Shown here: piece after piece, positions 34,804 through 44,139 of the stretch | Numbering within the stretch: the first letter of the stretch is position 1 | Layout of the letters: each line of letters opens with the position of its first letter | NCBI RefSeq assembly: GCF_965215655.1 | Contig: NZ_OZ244111.1 | Span: forward strand, 2,418,001-2,482,000 | From: Nioella sp965215655 | Lineage (GTDB): Bacteria; Pseudomonadota; Alphaproteobacteria; Rhodobacterales; Rhodobacteraceae | Reading direction: 5' to 3' | Length of the DNA: 64,000 bases | Made by a program: the position numbers and the translations under genes | The notes under the pieces: model-generated | Told to the model about the DNA's origin: nothing | The model's database searches: none | What the model saw: the letters and a program-made list of their open reading frames with translations, nothing else

Positions 34804-35778
34804 TCAGCCCGTGGCGCGGATCGGGCGAATGTCCTCCCGCCAGCTCAGGCCGCGATCCAGCAAAAGCCGCTGCGCCCGGCCCGGGTAATCGGTGATGATC
34901 CCGTCAACGCCCGCATCGATCGCGCGCAGAATGTCCTCGGGGCTGTTTACTGTCCAGGTGTTGACGATCAGCCCCAGATCGCGGGCCAGCGCCACCTCCT
35001 CGCGGTCCAGATCCTCATGATAGGGGCACCAGAGCGTTCCCCCCATCTGCGAGATAATGCGGGGCAGCGACCCGTCGAACCGCGCCCAGGGGGCCGATCC
35101 GATCCAGGGCGAACCGTCGAACACATTCGCATCCATCGGCGGATTGGGACGCGGCAAGTAGCTGAGATAGGACCTGGGCAGATCGGGCGCCTTGCGCGCC
35201 ACCTCGTCCAGTACCCGCCAGTCGAAGCTTTGCAGGATTGCCCTGCCTTCCAACCCGTGCGTGCGCAGAACCGACAGCACCGAGGCCACATAGTCGGGGA
35301 TCGGCGGCGTGAAATCGGGATGGTCCGGATGGCTCTTGATCTCGATATTCAGCCAGATCTCCCGATAGGCCGGTTCTGCCAGTATCCGCGTGAGATCTTC
35401 GAAACGTGGAATCCTCAGGCCGTTCAGAAAGGCCTGATCGGGATAGCGCGCGGCATAGGTGGTGCCCGCCCGCAGCCCGCCCACATCGTAGCGGCTCAAC
35501 TCCTCATAGGTCAGATCATGAATACGCGGCCCCTCCCCCGACAGCCAGTTGCCTTCGGCGTCGCGGGTCGAGGCGGACATGAGCCGGGGATTGTGGGTGA
35601 TGACCGGAATACCATCGCGGGTGGAGAGGATATCCAGCTCCACCACCTGCACGCCGATATCGAAGGTGTTGCGAAAGGCCAGCAGCGTGTTTTCCGGCAG
35701 GACCCCGCGTGCAGCCCGGTGCCCGTGGAGCCGCACGATGCCGGGGGCCCGGCGCAGGGGAGAGAGCCGGTCCACCAT
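34804..35778 (-). CDS. ugpQ: Glycerophosphodiester phosphodiesterase, cytoplasmic UgpQ-like
   Basis: Hydrolyses glycerophosphodiesters to sn-glycerol 3-phosphate and an alcohol. The protein is 325 residues; the GDPD barrel is marked by LHGHRAARGVLPENTLLAF (His and the Glu-Asn-Thr of the active site), VVELDILSTRDGIPVITHNP (Glu-Leu-Asp metal ligands, catalytic His), IWLNIEIKSH and the C-terminal GVDGIITDYPGRAQ. No signal peptide is seen, so it acts on diesters brought in by the adjacent importer. The ATG at 35778 comes 1 bp after the ATPase stop. It is longer than enteric UgpQ. The symbol is assigned from context. Confidence 0.87.
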   Translation of the reverse strand: MVDRLSPLRRAPGIVRLHGHRAARGVLPENTLLAFRNTFDIGVQVVELDILSTRDGIPVITHNPRLMSASTRDAEGNWLSGEGPRIHDLTYEELSRYDVGGLRAGTTYAARYPDQAFLNGLRIPRFEDLTRILAEPAYREIWLNIEIKSHPDHPDFTPPIPDYVASVLSVLRTHGLEGRAILQSFDWRVLDEVARKAPDLPRSYLSYLPRPNPPMDANVFDGSPWIGSAPWARFDGSLPRIISQMGGTLWCPYHEDLDREEVALARDLGLIVNTWTVNSPEDILRAIDAGVDGIITDYPGRAQRLLLDRGLSWREDIRPIRATG

Positions 35779-35779
35779 C

Positions 35780-36832
35780 TCAGCCGATCCGCCGGTCGGT
35801 CTGCGCGTCAAACAGATACACCAGCTCAGGCGGCAGCGAGAACCGCAGTCTGTCGCCGATTTGCACCTCTGAAATACCCTCCAGGCTGATCACCATCTGC
35901 TGATCCGTGCCCTGAAGCGGCCCATGCAGCAGGGTGACTCCGCCCAGATGTTCCAGAAGTTCGACCTCCATTTCGATGGGGCCGGACGGGTCGCGCACAA
36001 GATGCTCGGGCCGCAATCCGCAGATCACGCCGCCGCGTGCGGATTGAGCCGTGGGCACCACCGCCCCATTTGGAAGCGTGACCGAGAGGCCATCGGCGGT
36101 CGCGCGGAAGAAATTCATCGCAGGGCTGCCGATGAAGCCTGCCACGAAGACGGATGCGGGGCGTTCATAAAGCTCGATCGGGGTGCCGAACTGTTCCACG
36201 TAACCGCCATTCAACACCATCAGCCGGTCGCCAAGCGTCATTGCCTCGACCTGATCATGGGTCACGAAAATCGATGTCACACCAAGCCGCTTTTGCAATT
36301 TGCGGATCTCCAGTCGCATCTGCACCCGCAGCTTGGCATCGAGGTTCGACAGCGGCTCATCGAACAGGAACACCTGCGGGTCGCGCACGATGGCGCGGCC
36401 CATGGCCACCCGCTGACGCTGTCCGCCTGACAGCTGCCGGGGCTTGCGGTCGAGATACTGGGCGATTTCCAGGATTTCGGCGGCTTCCTGCACGCGGCGA
36501 TCAATCTCTGCCTTGGGCATTTTGCGGATCTTCAGACCATAGGCCATATTCTGGCGCACGGTCATATGCGGATAAAGCGCGTAGTTCTGGAACACCATGG
36601 CAATGTCGCGGTCTGCCGGTTCCAGCCCGTTGACCATCTTGTCGCCGATAAACACCTCGCCCGAGGTGATGCTTTCCAGCCCCGCGATCATCCGCAACAG
36701 GGTGGACTTGCCGCAGCCCGAGGGACCCACGATGACGACAAACTCGCCATCCTCGATGTCCGCGCCGATGTGATGCAAGACCTCGGTCGGCCCATAGGAT
36801 TTCGTAAGGGAGTCGAGCGTAATTCCAGCCAT
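35780..36832 (-). CDS. ugpC: ABC transporter ATPase, sn-glycerol-3-phosphate/diester import
   Basis: Energises the importer encoded by the three preceding genes. The protein is 350 residues of the MalK/UgpC class: Walker A GPSGCGKST at 36-44, LSGGQRQRVAMGRAIVRDP signature, FLFDEPLSNLDAKLR Walker B, FVTHDQVEAMTLGDRLMVL switch His, and a C-terminal TOBE/regulatory part from about 240 (ICGLRPEHL). The position between the permeases and a phosphodiesterase supports UgpC rather than a sugar importer. Confidence 0.93.
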   Translation of the reverse strand: MAGITLDSLTKSYGPTEVLHHIGADIEDGEFVVIVGPSGCGKSTLLRMIAGLESITSGEVFIGDKMVNGLEPADRDIAMVFQNYALYPHMTVRQNMAYGLKIRKMPKAEIDRRVQEAAEILEIAQYLDRKPRQLSGGQRQRVAMGRAIVRDPQVFLFDEPLSNLDAKLRVQMRLEIRKLQKRLGVTSIFVTHDQVEAMTLGDRLMVLNGGYVEQFGTPIELYERPASVFVAGFIGSPAMNFFRATADGLSVTLPNGAVVPTAQSARGGVICGLRPEHLVRDPSGPIEMEVELLEHLGGVTLLHGPLQGTDQQMVISLEGISEVQIGDRLRFSLPPELVYLFDAQTDRRIG

Positions 36833-36842
36833 TTGGCGCGTC

Positions 36843-37694
36843 CTATTTGTCGGTCTCGGTCAGCCCTTGCACGAAGAGCTTTTGCATAGCGATCACCACG
36901 AAGATCGGCGGGATCATGGCCAGAAGGGCCGTCATCATGATGATATTCCACTGGGGTGACTGTTCTGCCGCCTCCAGCATCTGCTTGATCGAGACCACGA
37001 TGGTCATCATGTCGGTGTCGGTGGTGATCAGAAGCGGCCAGAGATACTGGTTCCAGCCATAGATGAAGAGGATTACGAAAAGCGCCGCGATATTGGTGCG
37101 CGACAGCGGAATGACGATGTCCCAGAAGAACCGCATCGGCCCTGCCCCGTCGATCCGGGCACTTTCCAGCATCTCGTCGGGGATGGTCAGAAACACCTGC
37201 CGAAACATGAAGGTGGCCGTGGCCGAGGCAATGAGAGGCACCGTCAGCCCCCAGTAGCTGTTCAGCATGCCGAGATCCGCGATCACCTCGAAGGTGGGCA
37301 GGATGCGCACCTCGACCGGCAGCATCAGGGTGATGAAGATCATCCAGAAGAACCCCATTCGGAAGGGGAACTTGAAATAGACGATGGCAAAGGCCGACAG
37401 CAGCGAAATGGCGATTTTGCCGATGGCGATCATAAGCGCCATGATCATAGAGTTCATCAGCATCATCCACACGGGCGCGGTATTGGTGCCTTCCAGCCCC
37501 GATCCCCAGAGCGTCTGGCGCAGGTTCACGAAGAACTGGTCGCCGGGCAGCATCGGGATGGGCGTTTGCAGCATCCGTTCGGCCTCGTGGCTGGCCCCGA
37601 CGAAGGTGATCCAGACCGGCAGCGCCACGATGGCAACGCCAAGCAGCAGCACGATATGGGCCAGGATCGACAGGAGGGGACGATTTTCAACCAT
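36843..37694 (-). CDS. ugpE: ABC permease UgpE
   Basis: Inner-membrane subunit, 283 residues, with six predicted helices and the EAA loop ESARIDGAGPMRFFWDIVIPLSRTNIAAL that docks to the ATPase. The start overlaps the ugpA stop in a TGATG arrangement at 37694, so translation is coupled. It is followed 10 bp later by ugpC. The segments LMLPVEVRILPTFEVIADLGMLNSYWGLTVPLIAS are typical of the UgpE/MalG branch. Confidence 0.92.
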   Translation of the reverse strand: MVENRPLLSILAHIVLLLGVAIVALPVWITFVGASHEAERMLQTPIPMLPGDQFFVNLRQTLWGSGLEGTNTAPVWMMLMNSMIMALMIAIGKIAISLLSAFAIVYFKFPFRMGFFWMIFITLMLPVEVRILPTFEVIADLGMLNSYWGLTVPLIASATATFMFRQVFLTIPDEMLESARIDGAGPMRFFWDIVIPLSRTNIAALFVILFIYGWNQYLWPLLITTDTDMMTIVVSIKQMLEAAEQSPQWNIIMMTALLAMIPPIFVVIAMQKLFVQGLTETDK

Positions 37695-38575
37695 CAGTAC
37701 TGAACCCTCTTTTCGATGAAGCGGAACTGGATGACCGTCATGACGATGACCAGGAACATCAGGATGACCGACTGCGCCGCCGATCCGCCAAGGTCGAGGC
37801 CGATGAAGCCATCGTTATAGACCTTGTAGACCAGCGTCGTGGTGGCGTTGGCGGGGCCGCCTTGCGTGACCGCATGAATGATCCCGAAGGTTTCGAAGAA
37901 TGCATAGACCGCGTTGATGACCAGCAGGAAGAAGGTGGTGGGCGAAATCAGCGGGAAGATGATCGTTGCAAAGCGCCGAATCGGGCCTGCTCCGTCGATG
38001 GCGGCAGCCTCGATGATCGAGCGTGGGATCGACTGCATCGCGGCAAGGTAGAACAGGAAGTTATAGGCCACCTGCTTCCATGCTGCGGCGATGATCACAA
38101 GGAACATCGCCTGACGGCCATTCAGGTAATGGTTCCAGTCATATCCAACCATTTCAAGCAGATAGGGGAAGATCCCGATGGTCGGATTGAACATGAAGAG
38201 GAACAGCGCCCCGGCCAGAACCGGCGCCACCGCATAGGGCCAGATCAGAAGCGTGCGATAGGTGGTCGAGCCGCGGATCACCCGGTCGGCAAAGCCCGCG
38301 AGGATCAGCGCGAAACTCATCGACAGGAACGCGACGGCGGCGGAGAAGAAGATCGTCCGGCCAAAGCTGTCGCGGTAATGGTCATCCTGCAGCAGGTATT
38401 CGAAATTCTCGAACCAGACAAACTCCGTCGAGAAGCCGAAGGCGTCCTCGATCAGGAAGGACTGGTAGACCGCCTGGCTTGCGGGCCAGATGAAGAAGAT
38501 CAGCGTGATGATGACCTGCGGCGCGACCAGAAGATAGGGCAGCAGGGACGCCGGGAAGTGAACGCGCTTGAGCAT
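37694..38575 (-). CDS. ugpA: ABC permease UgpA
   Basis: Inner-membrane partner of UgpE, 293 residues, with six helices, the UgpA/MalF-like start ASLLPYLLVAPQVIITLIFFIWPA and the EAA loop EAAAIDGAGPIRRFATIIFPLISPTTFFLLVI. It is separated from ugpB by 80 bp that contain a GC-rich hairpin. TTQ-like specificity residues cannot be judged by eye, so substrate assignment rests on the gene set ugpB-A-E-C-Q. Confidence 0.92.
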   Translation of the reverse strand: MLKRVHFPASLLPYLLVAPQVIITLIFFIWPASQAVYQSFLIEDAFGFSTEFVWFENFEYLLQDDHYRDSFGRTIFFSAAVAFLSMSFALILAGFADRVIRGSTTYRTLLIWPYAVAPVLAGALFLFMFNPTIGIFPYLLEMVGYDWNHYLNGRQAMFLVIIAAAWKQVAYNFLFYLAAMQSIPRSIIEAAAIDGAGPIRRFATIIFPLISPTTFFLLVINAVYAFFETFGIIHAVTQGGPANATTTLVYKVYNDGFIGLDLGGSAAQSVILMFLVIVMTVIQFRFIEKRVQY

Positions 38576-38604
38576 CGGGAAGGAACCGGGTGCGGAAGGG
38601 AAAG

Positions 38605-38632
38605 GCCCGGCGACTGGATGAAGCCGCCGGGC
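38605..38632 (-). other. Intercistronic hairpin after ugpB
   Basis: On the minus strand GCCCGGCG, a 12-base loop and CGCCGGGC, followed by CTTTCCCTTCC, lie between the ugpB stop and the ugpA start. It is a weak terminator or mRNA-stability element that would keep ugpB message in excess. Confidence 0.6.
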
Positions 38633-38655
38633 GTTCTCGCGTCAGCTGGACGCGA

Positions 38656-39960
38656 TCAGTTCACGGACCGCTCGAAGCGGCGCAGCAGCTCGTTGCCGCG
38701 TTCGACCGCGTTGTCGAGCGCTTCCTGGGCGGTCTGGTCACCGGACCACAGCGCTTCCAGCTCTTCGTTGATCACGTCACGCACCTGCACGAAGTTGCCG
38801 AAGCGGATGCCACGGGAATTCGGGGTGGGGGCGTTCAGGCTAAGCTGCTGGATGGCGGTGTCGGTGCCGGGGTTTTCCGCGTAGAAGCCCTGCTCCTGCC
38901 CCAGCTCGTAGGCCGCCGTGGTGATCGGCACATAGCCGGTTTCCTGGCTCCACCAGGCCTGCACCTCGGGCGAGGACAGGTAGGTCAGGAACTGAGCCAG
39001 GCCCTCGTATTCCTCGGCATCATGGCCACGCAGCGCCCACAGGGTCGCGCCGCCGATGATCGAGTTCTGCGGCGCATCCGCAAGATCGGTGTCAAGCGGC
39101 AGCATGGCCTGACCGAACTCGAACTCCGCCTGTGCCACCATCGACCCGTAATAGGCCGAGGAGTTCATCCACATGCCGCATTCGCCATTGGTGAACATCG
39201 GCAGCGAGTCACCGCGACGCCCGCCATAGACGAAGAGGTTGCCCTCCTGCATGTCGGCGATGCGCTGCAGACGGTTGGCGACAGCTTCGGTGTTGAAGGT
39301 GAATTCGGTATCGAACCCGGCAAAGCCGTTTTCCTGGGTGCCCATGGGCATGTCGTGCCAGGCCGAGAAGTTCTCGATCATCACCCAGCTTTGCCAACCA
39401 AAGGAGAAGCCGCATTCCATGCCACTATCGACCAATGCCTGAGCGGCGGTTTCCATTTCATCCCAGGTGGTGGGTACGTCGACGCCAGCCGCGGCCAGCG
39501 CGTCGGCATTGTACCACAGAACCGGGGACGAGCTGTTGAAGGGCATCGACAGCAACTCGCCTTCCGGGGTCTGGTAATAGGACACAACGGCGGGCAGATA
39601 GGCGTCGCCATCGAAGGGCTCACCGGCATCGGCCATCATTTCCTCGACCGGGTAGATCGCGCCCTCTGCGGCCATCATGGTGGCGGTGCCGACCTCGAAG
39701 ACCTGCACCAGATGCGGCTGCTCACCGGCGCGGAAGGCAGCGATGGCGGCAGTCATGGTCTCGGTGTAGTTGCCCTTGTAGGTGGGCACGATCACGTAGT
39801 CGGACTGCATGGCGTTGAACTCGGCGGCCATACGGTCGATGCGCTCACCGTTAGCGCCGCCCATGGCGTGCCACCAATGAATCTCGGTCTGTGCGGCGGC
39901 AGCCCCGGCCATCAGGCCCACGAGGGCGGAACTCGCCAATAGCGTCTTGGTGAAGGTCAT
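38656..39960 (-). CDS. ugpB: Periplasmic sn-glycerol-3-phosphate/diester-binding protein
   Basis: Binding protein of 434 residues, first gene of the ugp operon. Signal peptide MTFTKTLLASSALVGLMAGAAAA, cleavage before QTEIHWWHAM. The mature segments HWWHAMGGANGERIDRMAAEFNA, QPHLVQVFEVGTATMMA, FNSSSPVLWYNADALAAAG and NGECGMWMNSSAYYGSM are close to known UgpB proteins. The ATG at 39960 follows GGAGAGAAGAA; in-frame codons upstream are not used. A palindrome at 40023-40036 lies between it and the divergent LysR gene, suggesting local control in addition to or instead of Pho control. Confidence 0.93.
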   Translation of the reverse strand: MTFTKTLLASSALVGLMAGAAAAQTEIHWWHAMGGANGERIDRMAAEFNAMQSDYVIVPTYKGNYTETMTAAIAAFRAGEQPHLVQVFEVGTATMMAAEGAIYPVEEMMADAGEPFDGDAYLPAVVSYYQTPEGELLSMPFNSSSPVLWYNADALAAAGVDVPTTWDEMETAAQALVDSGMECGFSFGWQSWVMIENFSAWHDMPMGTQENGFAGFDTEFTFNTEAVANRLQRIADMQEGNLFVYGGRRGDSLPMFTNGECGMWMNSSAYYGSMVAQAEFEFGQAMLPLDTDLADAPQNSIIGGATLWALRGHDAEEYEGLAQFLTYLSSPEVQAWWSQETGYVPITTAAYELGQEQGFYAENPGTDTAIQQLSLNAPTPNSRGIRFGNFVQVRDVINEELEALWSGDQTAQEALDNAVERGNELLRRFERSVN

Positions 39961-40022
39961 TTCTTCTCTCCCTGACAGAAATGCAGCAGTTATGCGCGGC
40001 AGCTTTCGGGAGAGACGGAAAT

Positions 40023-40036
40023 AATTCAAGTGAATT
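40023..40036. promoter_or_regulatory. Palindrome between ugpB and LysR gene
   Basis: AATTCAAGTGAATT: perfect 6-bp arms around AG, in the 160-bp AT-rich divergent region and 63 bp before the ugpB start. It is a candidate binding site for the adjacent LysR-type protein, although it lacks a clear T-N11-A pattern. Confidence 0.35.
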
Positions 40037-40120
40037 TTTTATGTCCAATTTCATAACATTGTATTATATTCTGCGTTTGAAAACAGTTGCGTTTGCAGTA
40101 GCAGAAAGAGGACTAACCCA

Positions 40121-41041
40121 TTGAAATTTCAGCTCAGACAACTGGAAGCCTTCCGCGCTGTCGCGGAAACGGGCAATGTCACAAAGGCCGCTCAGGCGCT
40201 TGGGGTGTCACAACCCGCTGTCAGCCGATTGCTGTCGGATTTCTCCAAATCCATCGGCTTCGAGCTGTTCGAGCGCCGACAGGGGCTGCTGCACCCGACC
40301 AGTGAGTCGCGCTATCTGCTGACCGAGGTGCGCCGGGTTCTGGACGGGCTGGAGCATCTCGAAGACCTGCGCCGCGACCTGACTGAACGCACCGCCGGGC
40401 ACATCCGCATCGCCTGTCTGCCGGGGTTTGCCACCAGCCATCTGCCGGGCGTGCTGATGCGCTTTCTGGCGGACCGGCCCGGTGTCACGGTCACGCTGGA
40501 ACCCGACCGGCCCGAACGCATCCTCGAATGGATCATCGGCGAGCAATATGATTGCGGCATCACCGACGCCTTTCCCGGTCACCCCGCCACGGAAAGCAGC
40601 GATGTGCTGATCCGGTCGGTCTGCATCCTGCCCAAAGGGCACCGGCTGGCCGAAAAAAGCCACATCACCCCGATTGATCTGGCCGAGGAAAAGATGATCC
40701 ACACCCGCCGCGACAGCCGCTTCTTTCACCGCCTCAGCCGGGCGTTCTCCAATTACGGGGTTGAGATCAATTCCTGGATCGAGGTGCGCCAGTTCACCGC
40801 CGCCTGCACCATCGTTGCCGAGGGCATGGGCGCGTCCGTGGTCAGCGCATTGGATGCCGCGCAGTTCGAAGGGCAAGGCGTGGTGATCCGCCCCTTCACG
40901 CCGCCCATCCATCACCGGCTGACCATCCTGCGCCCCGCCACCGGCAGCCGCACGCCCATCGTGCTGGATTTCATCGACGCCTTCACCCGCAGCCTGGACC
41001 CTTACCTCGCCAGCGCCGGCAGCGGCGGCGATCCGGGCTGA
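40121..41041 (+). CDS. LysR-family regulator divergent from ugp operon
   Basis: Regulator of 306 residues. N-terminal winged helix-turn-helix: FQLRQLEAFRAVAETGNVTKAAQALGVSQPAVSRLLSDFSKSIGFELFERRQG. Then a co-inducer domain (about 90-295) with IRIACLPGFATSHLPGVLMRFLADRPGVTVTLEPDRPERI. It starts with TTG at 40121, preceded by AGAGGA; no ATG fits. Divergent placement next to ugpB suggests that it controls glycerophosphodiester uptake. The effector is unknown. The next gene, an AraC regulator, follows on the same strand. Confidence 0.9.
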   Translation: MKFQLRQLEAFRAVAETGNVTKAAQALGVSQPAVSRLLSDFSKSIGFELFERRQGLLHPTSESRYLLTEVRRVLDGLEHLEDLRRDLTERTAGHIRIACLPGFATSHLPGVLMRFLADRPGVTVTLEPDRPERILEWIIGEQYDCGITDAFPGHPATESSDVLIRSVCILPKGHRLAEKSHITPIDLAEEKMIHTRRDSRFFHRLSRAFSNYGVEINSWIEVRQFTAACTIVAEGMGASVVSALDAAQFEGQGVVIRPFTPPIHHRLTILRPATGSRTPIVLDFIDAFTRSLDPYLASAGSGGDPG

Positions 41042-41139
41042 GGCGACACTGGCAGGGTTCGCAACCGGATTGGCAGGATTTGCAAGTGTTCTTGGGCACC
41101 TGCGCCCCTATACTGACGCTGACAATCCCGGAGTGCCCC

Positions 41140-42138
41140 ATGTCCACCCCCGACCGTTTCCCCATAGCCAAGCATATGGAGCGTCTCTGCCTCGGGCTGA
41201 AACTGCCCTCCGACCGGGTTCTGGCCCGCGCCGGTCTGCCAACCGATTTCTTCGCCAGTGAGGGGCGCGGCGCGACGGCTGCTCAGGTCTTTGCCCTGTG
41301 GCGGGCAGCAGAGACGGAACATGGCAGCGCGGAGATGGCGTTCGACCTCGCGATGATCTCCTCCACCGGCCAGTTCATTCCCGCCCTCTTCGCCTTTTCC
41401 TGTAGCCCGACCGTCGAGATCGGTTTACAGCGCCTGTCACTGTTCAAGCCGCTGGCGGGGCCGTTCCGGTTGAGCCTTCATGGCGACCTCGACGGGCTGT
41501 CCCTGCGCTTTGCCTCGCTGTCGCCCCATGATCCCCTGCCCGACAGCCTTGCGGCCTTCGAGCTTGTGTTCCTGGTCAACATTCTGCGTAACCTCACCGG
41601 CGAACAGGTGGTGCCCGACCGGGTGGACCTGCCCGATTATGAGGGCGACCGGGCGCGGCTGGACAGCTATCTCGGCACCCCGGTCCAGTACGGGCATGGC
41701 TGTGGCCTTCGCCTTGCTCCGCAGGATGCAACCCTGCCGCTCATCAGCCATGATGACGAGCTGTGGCAGATGTTCGAACCGCGCCTGCGCCGGGATCTCG
41801 TTGCGCTTGGCACGCCGCAGGCCTGCGCGGACCGGGTGCGGGCGGCGCTGATCGAGATGCTGCCAGCGGGCCGCGCCACGGCGGATGCGGTCGGCAGCCA
41901 TCTGGGCCTGTCCACCCGCAGCCTGCACCGACGGCTGAGCAGCGAAGGCACCAGCTTTCAGACCATCCTGAACGCCACACGCACGGAACTCTCCCTGCAC
42001 TACCTGCGCCGCGACGATGTCAGCATCGAGGAAATCTCGTACCTGCTGGCCTTCCGCGACCCCAATTCCTTCTACCGCGCCTTTCGCGGCTGGACCGGCA
42101 TGACCCCGCGAGAGGCGCGGGCGCAGCCCCGCCCCTAG
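41140..42138 (+). CDS. AraC-family transcriptional regulator
   Basis: Regulator of 332 residues from the ATG at 41140. The N-terminal part (about 20-200) resembles the arabinose-binding-like domain of OruR/ArgR-type AraC proteins (FALWRAAETEHGSAEMAFDLA, FSCSPTVEIGLQRLSLFKPL). The C-terminal double helix-turn-helix is clear: ATADAVGSHLGLSTRSLHRRLSSEGTSFQTIL and VSIEEISYLLAFRDPNSFYRAFRGWTGMTPREAR. Its stop shares the palindrome CTAG with the stop of the convergent kinase gene. The target genes cannot be read from the sequence. Confidence 0.9.
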   Translation: MSTPDRFPIAKHMERLCLGLKLPSDRVLARAGLPTDFFASEGRGATAAQVFALWRAAETEHGSAEMAFDLAMISSTGQFIPALFAFSCSPTVEIGLQRLSLFKPLAGPFRLSLHGDLDGLSLRFASLSPHDPLPDSLAAFELVFLVNILRNLTGEQVVPDRVDLPDYEGDRARLDSYLGTPVQYGHGCGLRLAPQDATLPLISHDDELWQMFEPRLRRDLVALGTPQACADRVRAALIEMLPAGRATADAVGSHLGLSTRSLHRRLSSEGTSFQTILNATRTELSLHYLRRDDVSIEEISYLLAFRDPNSFYRAFRGWTGMTPREARAQPRP

Positions 42139-43004
42139 CCGCGCTTTGCCAGGAACGTATCCACCTCGCCCCCCATGGGAATGGCCTCTGCCGCGCCGGG
42201 GCGGGTGACCTGAATGGCCGCCGCCGCCGCCGCGCGGGTCAGGGCCTGATCCAACGGCTGGCCCGCATCTATCCCGGCCAGCGCATAGCCCAGGAAGGTA
42301 TCGCCCGCGCCGGTGGTGTCGACGGGGACGACCCTGAAGGCATCGACCCGCGTCGCCGCCGCGCCCTTGATATAGGCCGCACCCCGGCTGCCATAGGTCA
42401 CCAGCCGGTCGATCCCGTCGAGCGCGCCATGCGGCAGAGCGGCGCGAAGCTGTGCCTCCTCCACCTCGTTGACGGACAGAAGATCGGCGAAAGGCAGGAT
42501 GACGCGCACCGCCTCCGGGTCGAAGGGGGCGGCGCAATAGCAGACCTGTAGCCCCCTGCCCCGCGCCAGCCGGGCGGCCTCGACCCCCGCGCTTGTTTCG
42601 TTCTGCAAAAGCAGCCAGTCGCCGGGCTGAGCGCTGCCAAGCGCTGTTTCCACCTGATCGGCCGCCACCTGCCGGTTCGCACCTGGAAAGAGGATAATGG
42701 CATTCTCCGCCGCGTCATCGACGGCGATGATGGCATGGCCGCTTGGCACCTCGCCCTGCAACACATGGGTCACATCCACCCCATCCGCCGCCAGCCGGTC
42801 CACCGTCCACTGTCCTTCCGGTCCAATGGCCCCGATATGGCGCACGGCCCCGCCCGCGCGGGCGATGGCGATGGACTGGTTTGCCCCCTTGCCGCCGAGC
42901 CCGGTCTGAAGCGTCCGCGCCGCGATGGTCTCGCCGGGCGCGGGAAGATGATCCATCCGGTAGGAATGGTCGATATTGATCGAGCCGAGATTGTAGATCG
43001 TCAT
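42135..43004 (-). CDS. Ribokinase-like PfkB-family sugar kinase
   Basis: Phosphorylates a sugar or nucleoside with ATP. The protein is 289 residues from the ATG at 43004 (MTIYNLGSINIDHSYRMDHLPAPGETI). The two PfkB signatures are visible: TGLGGKGANQSIAIARAGG at 35-53 and VDTTGAGDTFLGYALAG near 234-250, with the catalytic Asp in GAGD. The first block is close to ribokinase. It overlaps the convergent AraC gene by 4 bp. No transporter or isomerase for ribose is adjacent, so the true substrate is open. Confidence 0.87.
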   Translation of the reverse strand: MTIYNLGSINIDHSYRMDHLPAPGETIAARTLQTGLGGKGANQSIAIARAGGAVRHIGAIGPEGQWTVDRLAADGVDVTHVLQGEVPSGHAIIAVDDAAENAIILFPGANRQVAADQVETALGSAQPGDWLLLQNETSAGVEAARLARGRGLQVCYCAAPFDPEAVRVILPFADLLSVNEVEEAQLRAALPHGALDGIDRLVTYGSRGAAYIKGAAATRVDAFRVVPVDTTGAGDTFLGYALAGIDAGQPLDQALTRAAAAAAIQVTRPGAAEAIPMGGEVDTFLAKRG

Positions 43005-43107
43005 GAGACCTGTCCGCCTGCGTGATAAGAACAGACTAGCCTCACCCACGCACACCTGCCAGCCCGGTTTCGCCGCTCGATCCGCATTGCAGAGCCGCGC
43101 AAGAAGA

Positions 43108-44043
43108 TCAGCCCGCAAGCCCCATCTGAGCGATGGTCCGCGTCAGGGCGGTGACGAACAACCCCTCCTCGACCCCCGGTTCCGCATCCTCGCGGCGCAG
43201 CAGACCCACCGGCCCCCGTGTCATCCCGGTGTCAAACGGCAGCCGCACCAGCCGACCCTCTGCCAGTTCGTTCCAGACCACGCCGCGTGAGATGATCCAG
43301 ACTGCATCGCTTTCGCGGGTATAGACCCGGCCAAAGGCCCCCGAAACCGTTTCCAGCGCCTTGGGCAGCGCGCCGATGCCATTGCCGATCAGGAACCGTT
43401 CCACCAGCGGCCGGATCGCGGCGGCGGCGGGCGGGTAGATGACCGGCCAGTTCACGATATCCTCCAGCCGGGGCGCATCGAGCAGCGGATGGCCGGGGCG
43501 CACCACAAAATCCACCTCTTCCTGATAAAGCTGCGTAAAGCTCAGGTTCTGCATGATCGACGGATCGCCAAGCCGTCCGATCACCATGCCGACAGCCCCG
43601 CTGCGCAGCTGGTCCACCAGATAGGCAATCGGCCCGTCCAGCACCCGCAGCGAGGCGCTCGGCGACAGGCGTTCGAACTCTACCACCGCGCGAGGCAACA
43701 GGGCCGCCGCGACGGAGGGCAGCGCGCCGATGCTGATCTCGGCCCGCTTTCCCGTCGCATCGAGCTGCGCAATGCCATCGAGCCCGTGATCCAGCGCCGA
43801 CAGGCTCATATCGGCGAAATGCGCAAAGACCTGCCCCGCATCGGTCAGGCTGACCCCGGCGCGGCTGCGCAGAAGCAGCTTCTTGCCGAGGATCTGCTCC
43901 AGCTCCTTCAGGGTCTTGGAAATTGCGGGCTGCGTCAGGTTCAGCCGTTCCGCAGCGCGTTTCAGGCTGCCCTGCCGCACAGTCTCGGTGAAGCACTGGA
44001 TATGGCGCAGCTTGATGCGGCTGCGGATCGCATTGTTGTCCAT
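43108..44043 (-). CDS. pcaQ: LysR-family activator PcaQ
   Basis: Activator of protocatechuate genes in alphaproteobacteria. The protein is 311 residues from the ATG at 44043 (MDNNAIRSRIKLRHIQCFTETVRQGSLKRAAERLNLTQPAISKTLKELE), which contains the helix-turn-helix. The frame extends 14 codons further upstream, but this start gives the normal PcaQ length. The co-inducer part includes ISIGALPSVAAALLPRAVVEF and GMVIGRLGDPSIMQNLSFTQLY, as in PcaQ. It is divergent from pobA-pcaDCHG, matching the usual arrangement, although here pobA rather than pcaD comes first. Confidence 0.88.
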   Translation of the reverse strand: MDNNAIRSRIKLRHIQCFTETVRQGSLKRAAERLNLTQPAISKTLKELEQILGKKLLLRSRAGVSLTDAGQVFAHFADMSLSALDHGLDGIAQLDATGKRAEISIGALPSVAAALLPRAVVEFERLSPSASLRVLDGPIAYLVDQLRSGAVGMVIGRLGDPSIMQNLSFTQLYQEEVDFVVRPGHPLLDAPRLEDIVNWPVIYPPAAAAIRPLVERFLIGNGIGALPKALETVSGAFGRVYTRESDAVWIISRGVVWNELAEGRLVRLPFDTGMTRGPVGLLRREDAEPGVEEGLFVTALTRTIAQMGLAG

Positions 44044-44139
44044 TTGGGAAATCATATTGCCCAACATGTCATTATTCACGCACAAACAGTTATGCTAAAT
44101 CCGATCCAACAGGTCTAGTCTGATTTCTGGGAGGATCTC

